Of a stretch of 64,000 nt of DNA, positions 30,015 through 38,343 are shown piece after piece. The position numbers and the translations under genes are program-made. Source of the stretch: Haloarcula marina (lineage in GTDB: Archaea > Halobacteriota > Halobacteria > Halobacteriales > Haloarculaceae); contig NZ_CP100404.1 in assembly GCF_024218775.1 (NCBI RefSeq), positions 2,232,001 through 2,296,000 of the forward strand, written 5' to 3'. Each line of letters begins with the position of its first letter. Within the stretch, counting starts at the first letter, position 1. Below the pieces are notes generated by a model that saw nothing but the letters and a program-made list of their open reading frames with translations, did no database searches and had not been told where the DNA came from.

Positions 30015-30311
30015 TCAGGCAGTCAGGGAGTCGATGTGGCCCTCAGCGCGGAGCTGGTCGGCGTCCTGCCCCTCGTAGCGCCACTCGATGTTGGCCTTCT
30101 CGTCCTGCCAGTCCCACGGTTCGGCCAGCACGATGTCGTCCTCGTTAATCCACGTCCGGAATTTCATCCGGCCAGGGATGCGCCCGAGGCGGGTCACGCC
30201 GTCCTCACAGAGGATGCGGACGTGGTTGCCGCCGAGGTGTTCTGTTACGACTGCAAACATCTCGTCACTTGTAGGCATGCGGAGGTTCCGCCGCCCTGTA
30301 TCTTCGCTCAC
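30015..30311 (-). CDS. eif1A: Translation initiation factor aIF-1A
   Basis: A 98-residue aIF-1A, an OB-fold protein that binds the small ribosomal subunit A site and helps place initiator tRNA. The OB core is recognisable ([21 protein letters not shown], then WINEDDIVL and W-D-W-Q-D). The start is GTG at 30311: a TATA-like CTTATAGG at 30333-30340 sits about 26 bases upstream, predicting a leaderless mRNA starting at that GTG. An internal ATG at 30278 would remove part of the basic N-terminal tail. Its place just upstream of the rRNA operon on the same strand suits a translation gene, but a separate promoter lies between. Confidence 0.94.
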   Translation of the reverse strand: MSEDTGRRNLRMPTSDEMFAVVTEHLGGNHVRILCEDGVTRLGRIPGRMKFRTWINEDDIVLAEPWDWQDEKANIEWRYEGQDADQLRAEGHIDSLTA

Positions 30312-30459
30312 ACCTGTAATATGTCCCCTCAGCCTATAAGTGGACTGAGAGTTGCGATACCGCGTACCACGCGGCCGACCGTTCGTGCGTTTCGTCGGAG
30401 TCGAGAGACTGCTGAGGCTATCGAAGAGAGAGTGACGGCGAGAAATCGAAGCGGCGGCC

Positions 30460-30696
30460 TCAGTCGGCGGTGAGCGTCAGCGGTTCGTCGCTCTCGGCGA
30501 CCATATCGGACGTGAGTCCGTCGGCGAGGGCGAAGACGGCGTCTTTGTGATCTGTCTTGGACTTGTGGATGGATGTCGGTTTGACACCGAGTGTCGCGTA
30601 CTCGTCGTGTTCGACCGAGGTCTCGGCTTCGGCCTCGTAGTGGTGCTGTACTTGTGCGAGGAGACTGTGCAGGTGAATGAGTTCTTGCTTCTTCAT
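30460..30696 (-). CDS. UPF0058 family protein
   Basis: A 78-residue archaeal protein of the UPF0058 family. The N-terminal helix [21 protein letters not shown], with its histidine pairs, and the [21 protein letters not shown] core are the family marks. The histidines suggest metal binding, but the role is unknown. It is monocistronic. A perfect palindrome overlaps its predicted promoter (30726-30735), suggesting a dedicated regulator. Confidence 0.88.
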   Translation of the reverse strand: MKKQELIHLHSLLAQVQHHYEAEAETSVEHDEYATLGVKPTSIHKSKTDHKDAVFALADGLTSDMVAESDEPLTLTAD

Positions 30697-30697
30697 G

Positions 30698-30736
30698 GAT
30701 AGTACCGGCTAATAGACCAAGGGATATAGTACTATC
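30698..30736. promoter_or_regulatory. Inverted repeat at the UPF0058 promoter
   Basis: GATAGTAC at 30698-30705 and GTACTATC at 30729-30736 are exact complements 23 bases apart. The second overlaps the perfect palindrome ATAGTACTAT (30726-30735). On the minus strand this contains the TATA-like CTATATCC about 30 bases before the ATG. The arrangement looks like an operator placed over the core promoter and start site. Confidence 0.5.
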
Positions 30737-31150
30737 TTGCCAAATGTTATCATGTTGAGGCGGGCGCGACGGCACTGGTTCCCATCCCCGTCTCGAAATG
30801 CGGCACCATCCGTGGGGCTGACCGACGGTTTCCGGAGTGATACGCTCGCCGTTTCCGGTTGTCAAACCGCTACTCGTGTGCGGGTGCAGGCGCGGTGTAA
30901 ATACTGTATCTGGGGGCTTGACGCGGCTACCGATGGAAAGTATGTGTACCCAGCGTCCTGCTATCGGACATAGAGCGCAAGCATCAGTTTCCGCATATTT
31001 TTACCACCGTTGTTCCCATCGTGAGTGAATATTTGTGGGATAGAGCGACCGAAACGACTAATCATGACTGCAAAGTTGTCCATAAACAACCACGACAATA
31101 TATCAGTTTTCGTATAGTTTATCCCGTTGGAGGGCGAAGAGGTAGCTACC
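30737..31150. other. AT-richer intergenic stretch, no supported gene
   Basis: About 410 bases with lower GC than the surroundings and no frame with haloarchaeal codon bias. TATA-like strings occur near 31098-31125 (ATATATCAG and GTATAGTTTAT) and could serve the small plus-strand frame at 31151. Confidence 0.5.
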
Positions 31151-31258
31151 ATGAACTGGAAACACCCACGAAATGAGACGAAAGCGGCAGCGAAACAGAG
31201 TGAGGCCAGCAGCGGGACTCGCTGGTCCTTCATCGCCGCCGCGAGCCTCGTCGCGTAA
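31151..31258 (+). CDS. Candidate 35-residue small protein
   Basis: A short frame opening with ATG after a Shine-Dalgarno-like GAGGTAG six bases upstream and TATA-like sequence about 30-50 bases upstream. The peptide has a charged N-terminal half (MNWKHPRNETKAAAKQSEA) and a short hydrophobic end (WSFIAAASLVA). There is no family match and chance is a real alternative. Confidence 0.25.
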   Translation: MNWKHPRNETKAAAKQSEASSGTRWSFIAAASLVA

Positions 31259-31298
31259 TCGACACACAACTTCTTTCGACGCCGACCGTCTAGCGACG

Positions 31299-31451
31299 CT
31301 ACTCTTCGACGGCGTCGTGCGGACCGACCGGACCGTGGTTCGGGCACGCGCCAGCGATGGGCGTGGCGTTGAGACAGCAACCTCGACGGGTTCCGGCGAG
31401 CAGCCCCGTCGCTAGTGGTTCGCCGCACCGGCGACAGCGAAGCGTTCCCAT
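31299..31451 (-). CDS. Small zinc-finger protein, 50 residues
   Basis: A 50-residue frame beginning MGTLRCRRCGEPL, with a CxxCG knuckle at residues 6-10 and further cysteines in GCCLN and ACPNHG, enough for one or two zinc sites. Haloarchaea encode many such one-domain zinc micro-proteins, some tied to stress or biofilm traits. It lies 52 bases after the BKACE gene on the same strand and may be co-transcribed. It is too short for many gene finders. The function is unknown. Confidence 0.55.
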   Translation of the reverse strand: MGTLRCRRCGEPLATGLLAGTRRGCCLNATPIAGACPNHGPVGPHDAVEE

Positions 31452-31503
31452 GCCCGCTAGTCGGCCCGAACCGTGTAACCGCTTCCGGACTCGTGCGTCA
31501 CCC

Positions 31504-32352
31504 TCACTCAGACAGTCCGAGAATCTCGCGGGCCTCGTCGGTGGTCGCGACGGGACGACCGAGTTCGTCGGCGACGCGGACCACGCGTTCGACGAGTTGC
31601 GCGTTGCTCTCTGCGAGTTCCCCGCGGTCGTAGTAGACGTTGTCCTCGAGGCCGACGCGGACGTGGCCGCCGAAGAGAATGCCCATGGTCGCGAACGGGA
31701 GTTGGTGGCGGCCGAACCCGAGCGTGTTGAACTGCGCGCCCACGGGCAGGTCCGAGATGGCGGTGAGGAAGTTCTCCGGGCGCGGGCGCGTGAGCGTCCC
31801 AGGCCCGAAGATGAGCGTCGCGTACACCGGGTCGGCGAGGTCACGACGCTCCAGCAGTCCGTACACTTCGTTGCGGTGGCCGTCGTTGAACACCTCCAGT
31901 TCGGGCTTGATGCCTCGGTCGACCATCTCTGCGTGGAGCGAGTCGACGAGGGCGCGCGTGTTCTCGCTCGTGAGGTGGTCGTACCGGTTCAGCGGCCCCA
32001 TGTCGAGCGACGCCATCTCCGGCGGCGGGTCGGTCCGGAGCGGGCGGTGTCGGTCAGCGTCCGGCGCGCCCGTCCCGCCCGTCGAGTGCTGGATGATTAC
32101 GTCGTCGGTGTGCCGCCGGACGGCGTCGTCGATTTCCTGAAACCGCTCGGTGGCGAAACTCCGCTCCCCGTTCGGCCGTCGCGCGTGCAGGTGAACGACA
32201 GACGCACCGGCCGCTTCGACGGCCCCGGCGGCCTCGCCTATCTCTTCGGGCGTCTCGGGGACGTTGGGGTTCGCCTCCTTCCCGTGGACCCCGCCGGTCA
32301 GCGCGGCGGTGACGACGAGCGGGGCGCGGTCGAGAAAGGCCTCGTAGGTCAC
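31504..32352 (-). CDS. BKACE-family beta-keto acid cleavage enzyme
   Basis: A 282-residue TIM-barrel zinc enzyme of the BKACE (3-keto-5-aminohexanoate cleavage) family, which condenses a beta-keto acid with acetyl-CoA to give acetoacetate and a new CoA ester. Family marks are TAALTGGVHGKEANPNVP near residues 15-32, SVVHLHARRPNGE near 50-62 with the zinc histidine pair, and QHSTGGTGA near 88-96. Substrates differ between subgroups and are not fixed here. The start is GTG at 32352, overlapping the stop of the upstream small cysteine protein gene (GTGA), so the two are translationally coupled. Confidence 0.9.
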   Translation of the reverse strand: MTYEAFLDRAPLVVTAALTGGVHGKEANPNVPETPEEIGEAAGAVEAAGASVVHLHARRPNGERSFATERFQEIDDAVRRHTDDVIIQHSTGGTGAPDADRHRPLRTDPPPEMASLDMGPLNRYDHLTSENTRALVDSLHAEMVDRGIKPELEVFNDGHRNEVYGLLERRDLADPVYATLIFGPGTLTRPRPENFLTAISDLPVGAQFNTLGFGRHQLPFATMGILFGGHVRVGLEDNVYYDRGELAESNAQLVERVVRVADELGRPVATTDEAREILGLSE

Positions 32353-32555
32353 GTGTCCGCACTCCCCTCCTCACCGGTTCCCTCGTGCGCGCGGTAAATC
32401 TCGCAATGCCGTTCGTGAGCGAGTTCGTAGCGGTCGTTACAGATGTCCGCCCGCATCGGCTGGACGAATTCGTCGACAACTGTGCAGAAGGCGCGGGCCT
32501 CGTCGAACGACTGTTCGTCGCCCGTCTCGCGATACGCCAGATAGGGACAGCCCAT
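32349..32555 (-). CDS. Small four-cysteine protein coupled to BKACE
   Basis: A 68-residue protein with C3, C24, C39 and C51 plus H47 and H50, a set able to hold a metal or Fe-S centre. No family is recognised. The gene overlaps the BKACE gene by four bases and precedes it in the operon, so it may be a partner or metallochaperone of that enzyme; this is inferred from coupling alone. Confidence 0.6.
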   Translation of the reverse strand: MGCPYLAYRETGDEQSFDEARAFCTVVDEFVQPMRADICNDRYELAHERHCEIYRAHEGTGEEGSADT

Positions 32556-32679
32556 GCGTCACGTAATCGGGCAGACGTGTTAACGGCTTACTCACTGTGA
32601 GTGAGCTAGTAACCCTCACGTCCCCGGGTGACACCCGGGTGAGGAAAGGACCACAAGGAGCGGCCACCTATCAGTGTCC

Positions 32680-33633
32680 ATGTCACCCGAGACGACCGGG
32701 CTCCACCACGTGACTGCAATCGCCGGTGACCCACAGCGTAACGCCGACTTCTACGTCGGCGTCCTCGGCCTGCGGTTCGTGAAGCGGACGGTCAACCACG
32801 ACGACACCGGGACGTACCACTTCTACTTCGGTGACGGCGAGGGCACGCCGGGGACGAACATCACCTTCTTCCCGTGGACCGACCGCGGACGACAGGGCGA
32901 ATTCGGCGCGGGACAGACACAGCATACGGCCTACCTCATCCCCGAGGACGCCGTCGAGTACTGGACCGAGCGACTGGAGTCCCACGGAATCACCGTCGAG
33001 CGGACGGAGCGATTCGACGAGACGGTCCTCCAGTTCGAGGACCCCGACGGCATCGGACTGGAACTCGTCGCCGCCGATGCAGAGACGGACGCCGTGCCGT
33101 GGCCCGACGGCCCCGTCCCCGAGGAGCATCAGCTACGAGGGTTCTACTCGGTGACGCTGGCCGTCGAGTCGGTCGGGCCGACCGCGGAGATTCTCACCGA
33201 CGTGCTCGGGTACGAACACGAGGCGACCGAGGACGGGCGACACCGCTACCGGAGCGCTGGCGGCGGGTTCGGGTCGGTCCTCGACGTGGTCGAGACGGAC
33301 CAAGAGCGGGGGCGGATGGGCGTCGGCACGGTCCACCACGTCGCCTTCCGCGCGGAGAGCACCGAGGAGCAGGCGGCCTACCGCGAGGCGTATATCGAGA
33401 AGGGCCTCGAACCCAGCGAGATAATCGACCGGAAGTACTTCCACGCTATCTACGCCCGCGAACCCGGGGGCGTCCTCTTCGAGATCTCGACGATGGGGCC
33501 TGGCTTCACCGCCGACGAGGACTTCGGGGAACTCGGCGAATCGCTCACACTACCCGATTGGCTCGAAGACGAACGCGAGGCCATCGAAGCGCAACTCCCG
33601 CCGTTCGAGGGGCCGAACGCCCCCGCGGAGTGA
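32680..33633 (+). CDS. Ring-cleaving VOC dioxygenase (MhqO/MhqA-like)
   Basis: A 317-residue two-module VOC protein. The opening GLHHVTAIAGDPQRNADFYV and RFVKRTVNHDD segments are typical of the MhqA/MhqO group, which cleaves hydroquinone-type rings using Fe(II). Likely ligands are the His near residue 9, H in VHHVAFR and E in LFEIST of the second half. It precedes an Fe-ADH gene resembling maleylacetate reductases by nine bases, so the pair probably forms an operon. The ATG at 32680 is preferred, with a GTG two codons upstream as the alternative. It is divergent from the BKACE unit. Confidence 0.87.
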   Translation: MSPETTGLHHVTAIAGDPQRNADFYVGVLGLRFVKRTVNHDDTGTYHFYFGDGEGTPGTNITFFPWTDRGRQGEFGAGQTQHTAYLIPEDAVEYWTERLESHGITVERTERFDETVLQFEDPDGIGLELVAADAETDAVPWPDGPVPEEHQLRGFYSVTLAVESVGPTAEILTDVLGYEHEATEDGRHRYRSAGGGFGSVLDVVETDQERGRMGVGTVHHVAFRAESTEEQAAYREAYIEKGLEPSEIIDRKYFHAIYAREPGGVLFEISTMGPGFTADEDFGELGESLTLPDWLEDEREAIEAQLPPFEGPNAPAE

Positions 33634-33642
33634 GTGGTACTG

Positions 33643-34860
33643 ATGCCCGGACAACTCCCGGACGACGCGCCCCCGTTCCGGTTCGAGTACGACTCCGCGA
33701 CGCTCCGTTACGGCCCGAACTGCGTGGCGGCGCTGGGCGACGAACTGGCCGAACTCGACTGCGACCGGGCGCTCGTCGTCACCGGGTCGACCGTCGGGTC
33801 GACGCCTGCGGTGATGGACCCCGTCGAAGACGGCCTCGGTGAGTCGCTCGCGAGCGTCTTCGCCGAGACGACACCCGCAAAACGATTGGGGACGGCCTAC
33901 GACGCGCTGGCGGCCTACGAACGTCACGACGCGGACGCCATCGTCAGCGTCGGCGGCGGTAGTAGCCTCGACGTGGCGAAAGTGCTCGCCGTACTGGTCG
34001 CGACCGACCGCGACCCTGACGCCGTCGGCGAGGCGTTCGTCGAGACGGGAACGCTCCCGATTCCGGAGAGCGGTCTGCCCCCGATTCTCGCCGTCCCGAC
34101 GACGCTCGCCGGGGCCGACCTCTCGATGGTCGCGGGCGTCACCGCCGACCCGGCGACGTGCCCAGTCGGGGAACCGGCCAGCGGCGGCATCTCCGACCCG
34201 CAACTGATGCCCACGGCGGTGTGTTACGACCCGGAACTCCTCGCGACCACACCCCGAAACGTCCTCGCCGCTTCCGCGATGAACGGCTTCGACAAAGGCG
34301 TCGAAACGCTGTACGCGAGCAACGCGACGCCGGTGACCGACGCCACGGCGATGCGCGGCCTCTCGCTGTTACGGGACGGTCTGCTGGCCTTCGGCGACGG
34401 CGAGGAGAGCGACGCCGTGTACCGGACGCTCGCGCGCGGCATCGTGCTCGTCCAGTACGGTATCTCCCGACCCGGTGAGACGACGCTCTCGCTGATTCAC
34501 GCCTTCGGCCACGGGCTGACCCGAACGTACCCGGTCCAGCAGGGCGCGGCCCACGCCATCGTCGCGCCCCACGCCCTCGACTGCGTGTTCGACGCCGTCG
34601 ACGGCCGCCGGGACCTGTTGGCAGAAGCGTTCGACGTGTCCGACGCCGAGGACCCCGCCGACGCCGTCGTCGACAGCGTGGCCGCGGTCGCCGACGCGCT
34701 GGACCTGCCCACCCGCCTGCGGGACGTGGACGGCCCCACACGCGAGGAGTTCCCCGCCGTCGCGGAGGCGGTCCTCGCCGACTCGTTCATGGCGAACGCC
34801 CCCGATGAGTTCGACCCGACGCGCGAAGACATCGAGGCGGTTCTCGACGCGGCGTGGTGA
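33643..34860 (+). CDS. Iron-type alcohol dehydrogenase, maleylacetate reductase-like
   Basis: A 405-residue iron-containing alcohol dehydrogenase family protein. The nucleotide region VSVGGGSSLDVAK lies near residue 105, followed by VPTTLAGADLS. Metal-binding histidines sit in IHAFGHGLTRT near 285 and QGAAHAIVAPH near 300. The family includes maleylacetate reductases of aromatic pathways. Its position nine bases after a hydroquinone-type dioxygenase gene supports that role, but other alcohol or aldehyde substrates remain possible. Confidence 0.85.
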   Translation: MPGQLPDDAPPFRFEYDSATLRYGPNCVAALGDELAELDCDRALVVTGSTVGSTPAVMDPVEDGLGESLASVFAETTPAKRLGTAYDALAAYERHDADAIVSVGGGSSLDVAKVLAVLVATDRDPDAVGEAFVETGTLPIPESGLPPILAVPTTLAGADLSMVAGVTADPATCPVGEPASGGISDPQLMPTAVCYDPELLATTPRNVLAASAMNGFDKGVETLYASNATPVTDATAMRGLSLLRDGLLAFGDGEESDAVYRTLARGIVLVQYGISRPGETTLSLIHAFGHGLTRTYPVQQGAAHAIVAPHALDCVFDAVDGRRDLLAEAFDVSDAEDPADAVVDSVAAVADALDLPTRLRDVDGPTREEFPAVAEAVLADSFMANAPDEFDPTREDIEAVLDAAW

Positions 34861-34892
34861 CCGCACCGAACCGAAAAGTAGCTATCTGGCGC

Positions 34893-35336
34893 TCAGTTGC
34901 CGGCCGACTGCTCTAAGAGCGCGACGAACTCATCGTCGACGTCGGTGTGGTGGTGGATTATCTTCCACTCGTCGTCCACCAACCGATACACGTTGGTCGC
35001 TCTGACCTCGAGACTGACTGGTTCCCCTGCGAACGTCATCGACACCTTTTCGGTGGCGATTTCGTACGCGGTGTCTTCGAACACGCGGATGAACTGGTCG
35101 GCCCGCGTGACCTCCCCGTCCGAGGACATCTCTGCGACGGCGCTCCACGGCCCTCGCACCTCCTCCCAGCCGATTTCCCGACCGCCGATGGGATGCATCG
35201 TCGTCACGTTGTCGTCGTGTGCCCAGACGCTCGACATCGGTTCCGGGTCCCCGTTGGCCATCTGCTCTAGCGCGTCGTAGAACCGGTCGGACGCCTCCCG
35301 TACCGCCACTTCCGCGCTCGTCTCTTGTGATGACAT
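34893..35336 (-). CDS. SnoaL/NTF2-like protein
   Basis: A 147-residue protein with the NTF2-like cone fold of the SnoaL/DUF4440 group: an N-terminal helix with SDRFYDALEQMANGD, then DDNVTTMHPIGG, GWEEVRGPW and a final WKIIHHHTDVDD strand. The family includes ketosteroid isomerase-like enzymes and many proteins of unknown role, so no reaction is assigned. The ATG at 35336 is taken because the seven codons upstream look non-conserved. It is convergent with the Fe-ADH gene. Confidence 0.8.
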   Translation of the reverse strand: MSSQETSAEVAVREASDRFYDALEQMANGDPEPMSSVWAHDDNVTTMHPIGGREIGWEEVRGPWSAVAEMSSDGEVTRADQFIRVFEDTAYEIATEKVSMTFAGEPVSLEVRATNVYRLVDDEWKIIHHHTDVDDEFVALLEQSAGN

Positions 35337-35540
35337 AGCAATCCATACCGACACGCCGTGAGGATTTATAGGGATGTTGCCACTTACTGACGAGAGTGGG
35401 GCGTATCACCGCCGTAACCGGATTACGAGGAGGTTGCCGTACGTTGATTAGTGCGGGCGCGCAACCGTCGGTACGGTATCACATTCGGAGCGAGGTGGAC
35501 GGCCGACGACGAGACAGCACTGGCGGAATTCCACACGACG

Positions 35541-36815
35541 ATGCCGACTGACACCGACGAGGCCCCAGAGGCCGCCGACGGGCAAGCCACACCGATTGGC
35601 CAACAGCGCGCCGGTCGCTGGCGGATGCTGGCACTGGTCGGCCTCGCCGAACTGCTGGCGATGTCGCTGTGGTTCAGCGCGTCGGCCGTCGCCCCGGAAC
35701 TGACCGCCCAGTGGGGCCTCACGCCGACGGAATCGGCGTGGCTCACCAGCGCCGTCCAGATAGGCTTCGTCGTCGGCGCGGTGACCTCCGCGGCGCTGAC
35801 CCTGTCGGACGCCGTTCCCACGCGCTATCTGTTCGCCGCCTCGGCGTTCGCGGGCGCGGCGCTCACCGCGACACTCGGCCTCGCCGTCGACAGCGCCGGT
35901 CCGGCCATCGCGCTCCGGTTTCTCACGGGTGTCACCCTCGCTGGCGTCTACCCGCCGGGGATGAAACTCGTCGCCGGATGGTTCCGGGGACGGCGCGGCC
36001 TCGCCATCGGGTCGCTGGTCGGCGCGCTCACCCTCGGGTCGGCACTGCCGCACCTCGTGCGGGCCGTCGGCGGCGTCGGACGCCCGCAGTTCGTCCTGCT
36101 CGTGGCCGCCGGACTGGCGACGGTGGGCGGCCTCCTCGTCCTCGGCGCGCGCCCCGGCCCGTATCAGTCACCGGCCGCACCGTTCGACCCCGGCGCAGTC
36201 AGGCGTATCCTCACCGACCGGGCCACGATGCTGGCGAACCTGGGCTACTTCGGCCACATGTGGGAACTGTACGCGGTGTGGACGTGGATTCCCGTCTACC
36301 TCGCCGCGAGTTTCGCCGCCCGTGAGGGAGCACTCGCGACGCCGACGGTCGCCGCGTTGCTCGCGTTCGGCACTATCGGTATCGGGAGTCTGGGCGCGCT
36401 CGTTGCGGGCGTCCTCGCCGACGACTGGGGCCGGACCACGGTCACGAGCGCCAGCATGGTCGTCAGCGGCAGTTTCTCCGTACTGGCTGGCGTCGTCTTC
36501 GACGCGCCGCTTTTCGTGCTGGTTCCGTTCCTCGCCGTCTGGGGGTTCACCATCGTCGCCGACTCCGCACAGTTCTCGGCCTGCGTGACCGAACTCGCGG
36601 AGGAGCGCTACGTCGGGACGGCGCTGACCCTCCAGACGGCCGTCGGATTCCTGCTCACCATCGGCTCTATCCAGTTGCTCCCGGTGGTGGCCGCCCGCGT
36701 CGGGTGGCAGTGGGCGTTTCTCCCACTCGCCGTCGGCCCCGCCGTCGGGACCCTGGCGATGTGGCGGCTCCGCGGCTCGCCCGCGTCACGCGCGTTAGCT
36801 AGCGGGAACCGCTAA
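35541..36815 (+). CDS. Major facilitator superfamily transporter
   Basis: A 424-residue carrier with about 12 hydrophobic helices and the MFS loop 2-3 and loop 8-9 basic patches (FRGRRGLAIGSL; LADDWGRTT). The N-terminal LLAMSLWFSASAVAPEL helix resembles nitrate/cyanate-type and drug-type MFS members, and the substrate is not identifiable. The ATG at 35541 leaves a ~30-residue polar N-terminal tail. Its stop overlaps by four bases the stop of the convergent flavoprotein gene. Confidence 0.88.
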   Translation: MPTDTDEAPEAADGQATPIGQQRAGRWRMLALVGLAELLAMSLWFSASAVAPELTAQWGLTPTESAWLTSAVQIGFVVGAVTSAALTLSDAVPTRYLFAASAFAGAALTATLGLAVDSAGPAIALRFLTGVTLAGVYPPGMKLVAGWFRGRRGLAIGSLVGALTLGSALPHLVRAVGGVGRPQFVLLVAAGLATVGGLLVLGARPGPYQSPAAPFDPGAVRRILTDRATMLANLGYFGHMWELYAVWTWIPVYLAASFAAREGALATPTVAALLAFGTIGIGSLGALVAGVLADDWGRTTVTSASMVVSGSFSVLAGVVFDAPLFVLVPFLAVWGFTIVADSAQFSACVTELAEERYVGTALTLQTAVGFLLTIGSIQLLPVVAARVGWQWAFLPLAVGPAVGTLAMWRLRGSPASRALASGNR

Positions 36816-38233
36816 GATTCCAGTTTCCCACGGAGTACCTTCGCGGCGACGAGAATCGGGTCCCACACGGGGCTGAACGGCGGCGCGTACGCCAAGTCGA
36901 GTCGTTCGAGTTCCGCGACCGTGAGGTCCGATTCGAGTGCCGTCGCCAGCGTGTCGATGCGGATGGCCGCCCGGTCCCGCCCGACGATGGACCCGCCAAG
37001 GACTCTCCCCGTCGGTCGGTCGGCGGTCAGCGTCACCGTCGTCTCGTCGCCGCCGGGGTAGTACCCGGACCGCGACCCGGCGTCGATAGACACCGAGACG
37101 GGGTCGAATCCCGCGTCGCTGGCCCGCTCCTCGTGGACCAGTCCGGCGCGCCCACACTCCAACTCGAACGCCTTGACGACGGCCGTTCCGGCCACGTCGC
37201 CGACCGGTTCCGGTCGACCGGCCACCGTCTGTCCGATGGCCCGTCCGGCCCGGTTCGCGGTCAGTCCGAGGGGGACCCACGTTGACGCACCGGTGACGGC
37301 GTGACGGTCTTCCGAGCAGTCTCCGGCGGCGTAGACGGTGTCGACGTTCGTCTGCCCGTACTCGTCGACGGCGACCGCTCCGGACTCGCCGAGTTCGACC
37401 GGCGTCCCGTCGAGGAGGTCGGTGTTCGGTGCGATGCCGATGCCGACCAGCGCGAGGTCCACCGGCACGCGTCCCTCCTCGTGGACGACGGCCGCGACGC
37501 TGTCGCCGCCCGCGAGTTCGGTGACCGCGGTGTTCAGGTGGACCGTCACGCCTTGTTCACGCAAGTGCTCGGCCACCCGTTCACAGACGGCGTCTCCGAA
37601 CTGCGGGAGGAGGTGCGGCCCCCGCTGGAAGACGTGTGTCTCCAGTCCGTGCGCGCGGAACGCCTCGGCCATCTCGATGCCGACGTAGCCGCCGCCGACG
37701 ACGGCGACTCGGTCCGGCGGGTCGCGGTCGGCGTACCGCTCGACGAGTTCGGCATCGACGTACTCGATGGACGTGTCGACGGCCGGTTCGTCCGGGTCGG
37801 CCAGCGCCGCCCGGACCGCCGCCGCCGAGTCGAGGCCGTGCATAGTAAAGGCCATCGCTCGGTCGCTCCCCGGAATCGGGTCCGTGACGGCCTGCGCGCC
37901 GGTAGCGACGAGGAGGTCACTGTATGACTGTTCGAACTGCTCGCCGTTGCCGTCGACAGTCACGGCCTGTGCGTCGGTGTCGACGGCGACCACTTCGTGT
38001 TCGCGTCGGAGGTCGATGCCGCGCTCGGCGGCCTCTTCCGGCGACAGCGAGAGGAGGTCGGTCAGGCGGTCCACCTCGCCTTTCACGTAGTACGGCGTCC
38101 CGCAGTGCGCGTACGACACCCACTTGCCCCTCTCGAAAACGAGTACGTCACCGTCGGGGTTCTCGCGCCGATACTTGCTGGCCGCGCTGAGTCCGGCGGC
38201 GTCGCCGCCGACGACGACGAACGGGTCGTCCAT
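36812..38233 (-). CDS. CoA-disulfide reductase/NADH oxidase-like flavoprotein
   Basis: A 473-residue FAD- and NAD(P)H-dependent disulfide oxidoreductase. The FAD motif is VVGGDAAGLSAASK at residues 7-20. A single redox cysteine, C44, in SYAHCGTPYYV is the hallmark of CoA-disulfide reductases and water-forming NADH oxidases. The second nucleotide motif GGGYVGIEMAE is near 175, and TVYAAGDC near 305 contacts FAD. The C-terminal dimer domain ends YAPPFSPVWDP. It probably defends against oxidative or electrophile stress. It is divergent from an HxlR regulator, with about 110 bases between the start codons. Confidence 0.88.
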   Translation of the reverse strand: MDDPFVVVGGDAAGLSAASKYRRENPDGDVLVFERGKWVSYAHCGTPYYVKGEVDRLTDLLSLSPEEAAERGIDLRREHEVVAVDTDAQAVTVDGNGEQFEQSYSDLLVATGAQAVTDPIPGSDRAMAFTMHGLDSAAAVRAALADPDEPAVDTSIEYVDAELVERYADRDPPDRVAVVGGGYVGIEMAEAFRAHGLETHVFQRGPHLLPQFGDAVCERVAEHLREQGVTVHLNTAVTELAGGDSVAAVVHEEGRVPVDLALVGIGIAPNTDLLDGTPVELGESGAVAVDEYGQTNVDTVYAAGDCSEDRHAVTGASTWVPLGLTANRAGRAIGQTVAGRPEPVGDVAGTAVVKAFELECGRAGLVHEERASDAGFDPVSVSIDAGSRSGYYPGGDETTVTLTADRPTGRVLGGSIVGRDRAAIRIDTLATALESDLTVAELERLDLAYAPPFSPVWDPILVAAKVLRGKLES

Positions 38234-38343
38234 ACCGAAGGTGTCACTCGGGAGTTACCTAACTGTTCAGTACCGCTATAGTTACCACAGGTGAGTTAGT
38301 TACGAGACGTGACTTTTTGTCGCCCGAGCGCGAACAGTGCGAT

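Noticed and set aside
30961-31428. Minus-strand hypothetical protein of 90-155 residues
   Set aside because: The frame is AT-rich, has no haloarchaeal acidic bias and overlaps better small-gene candidates at 31151 and 31299.
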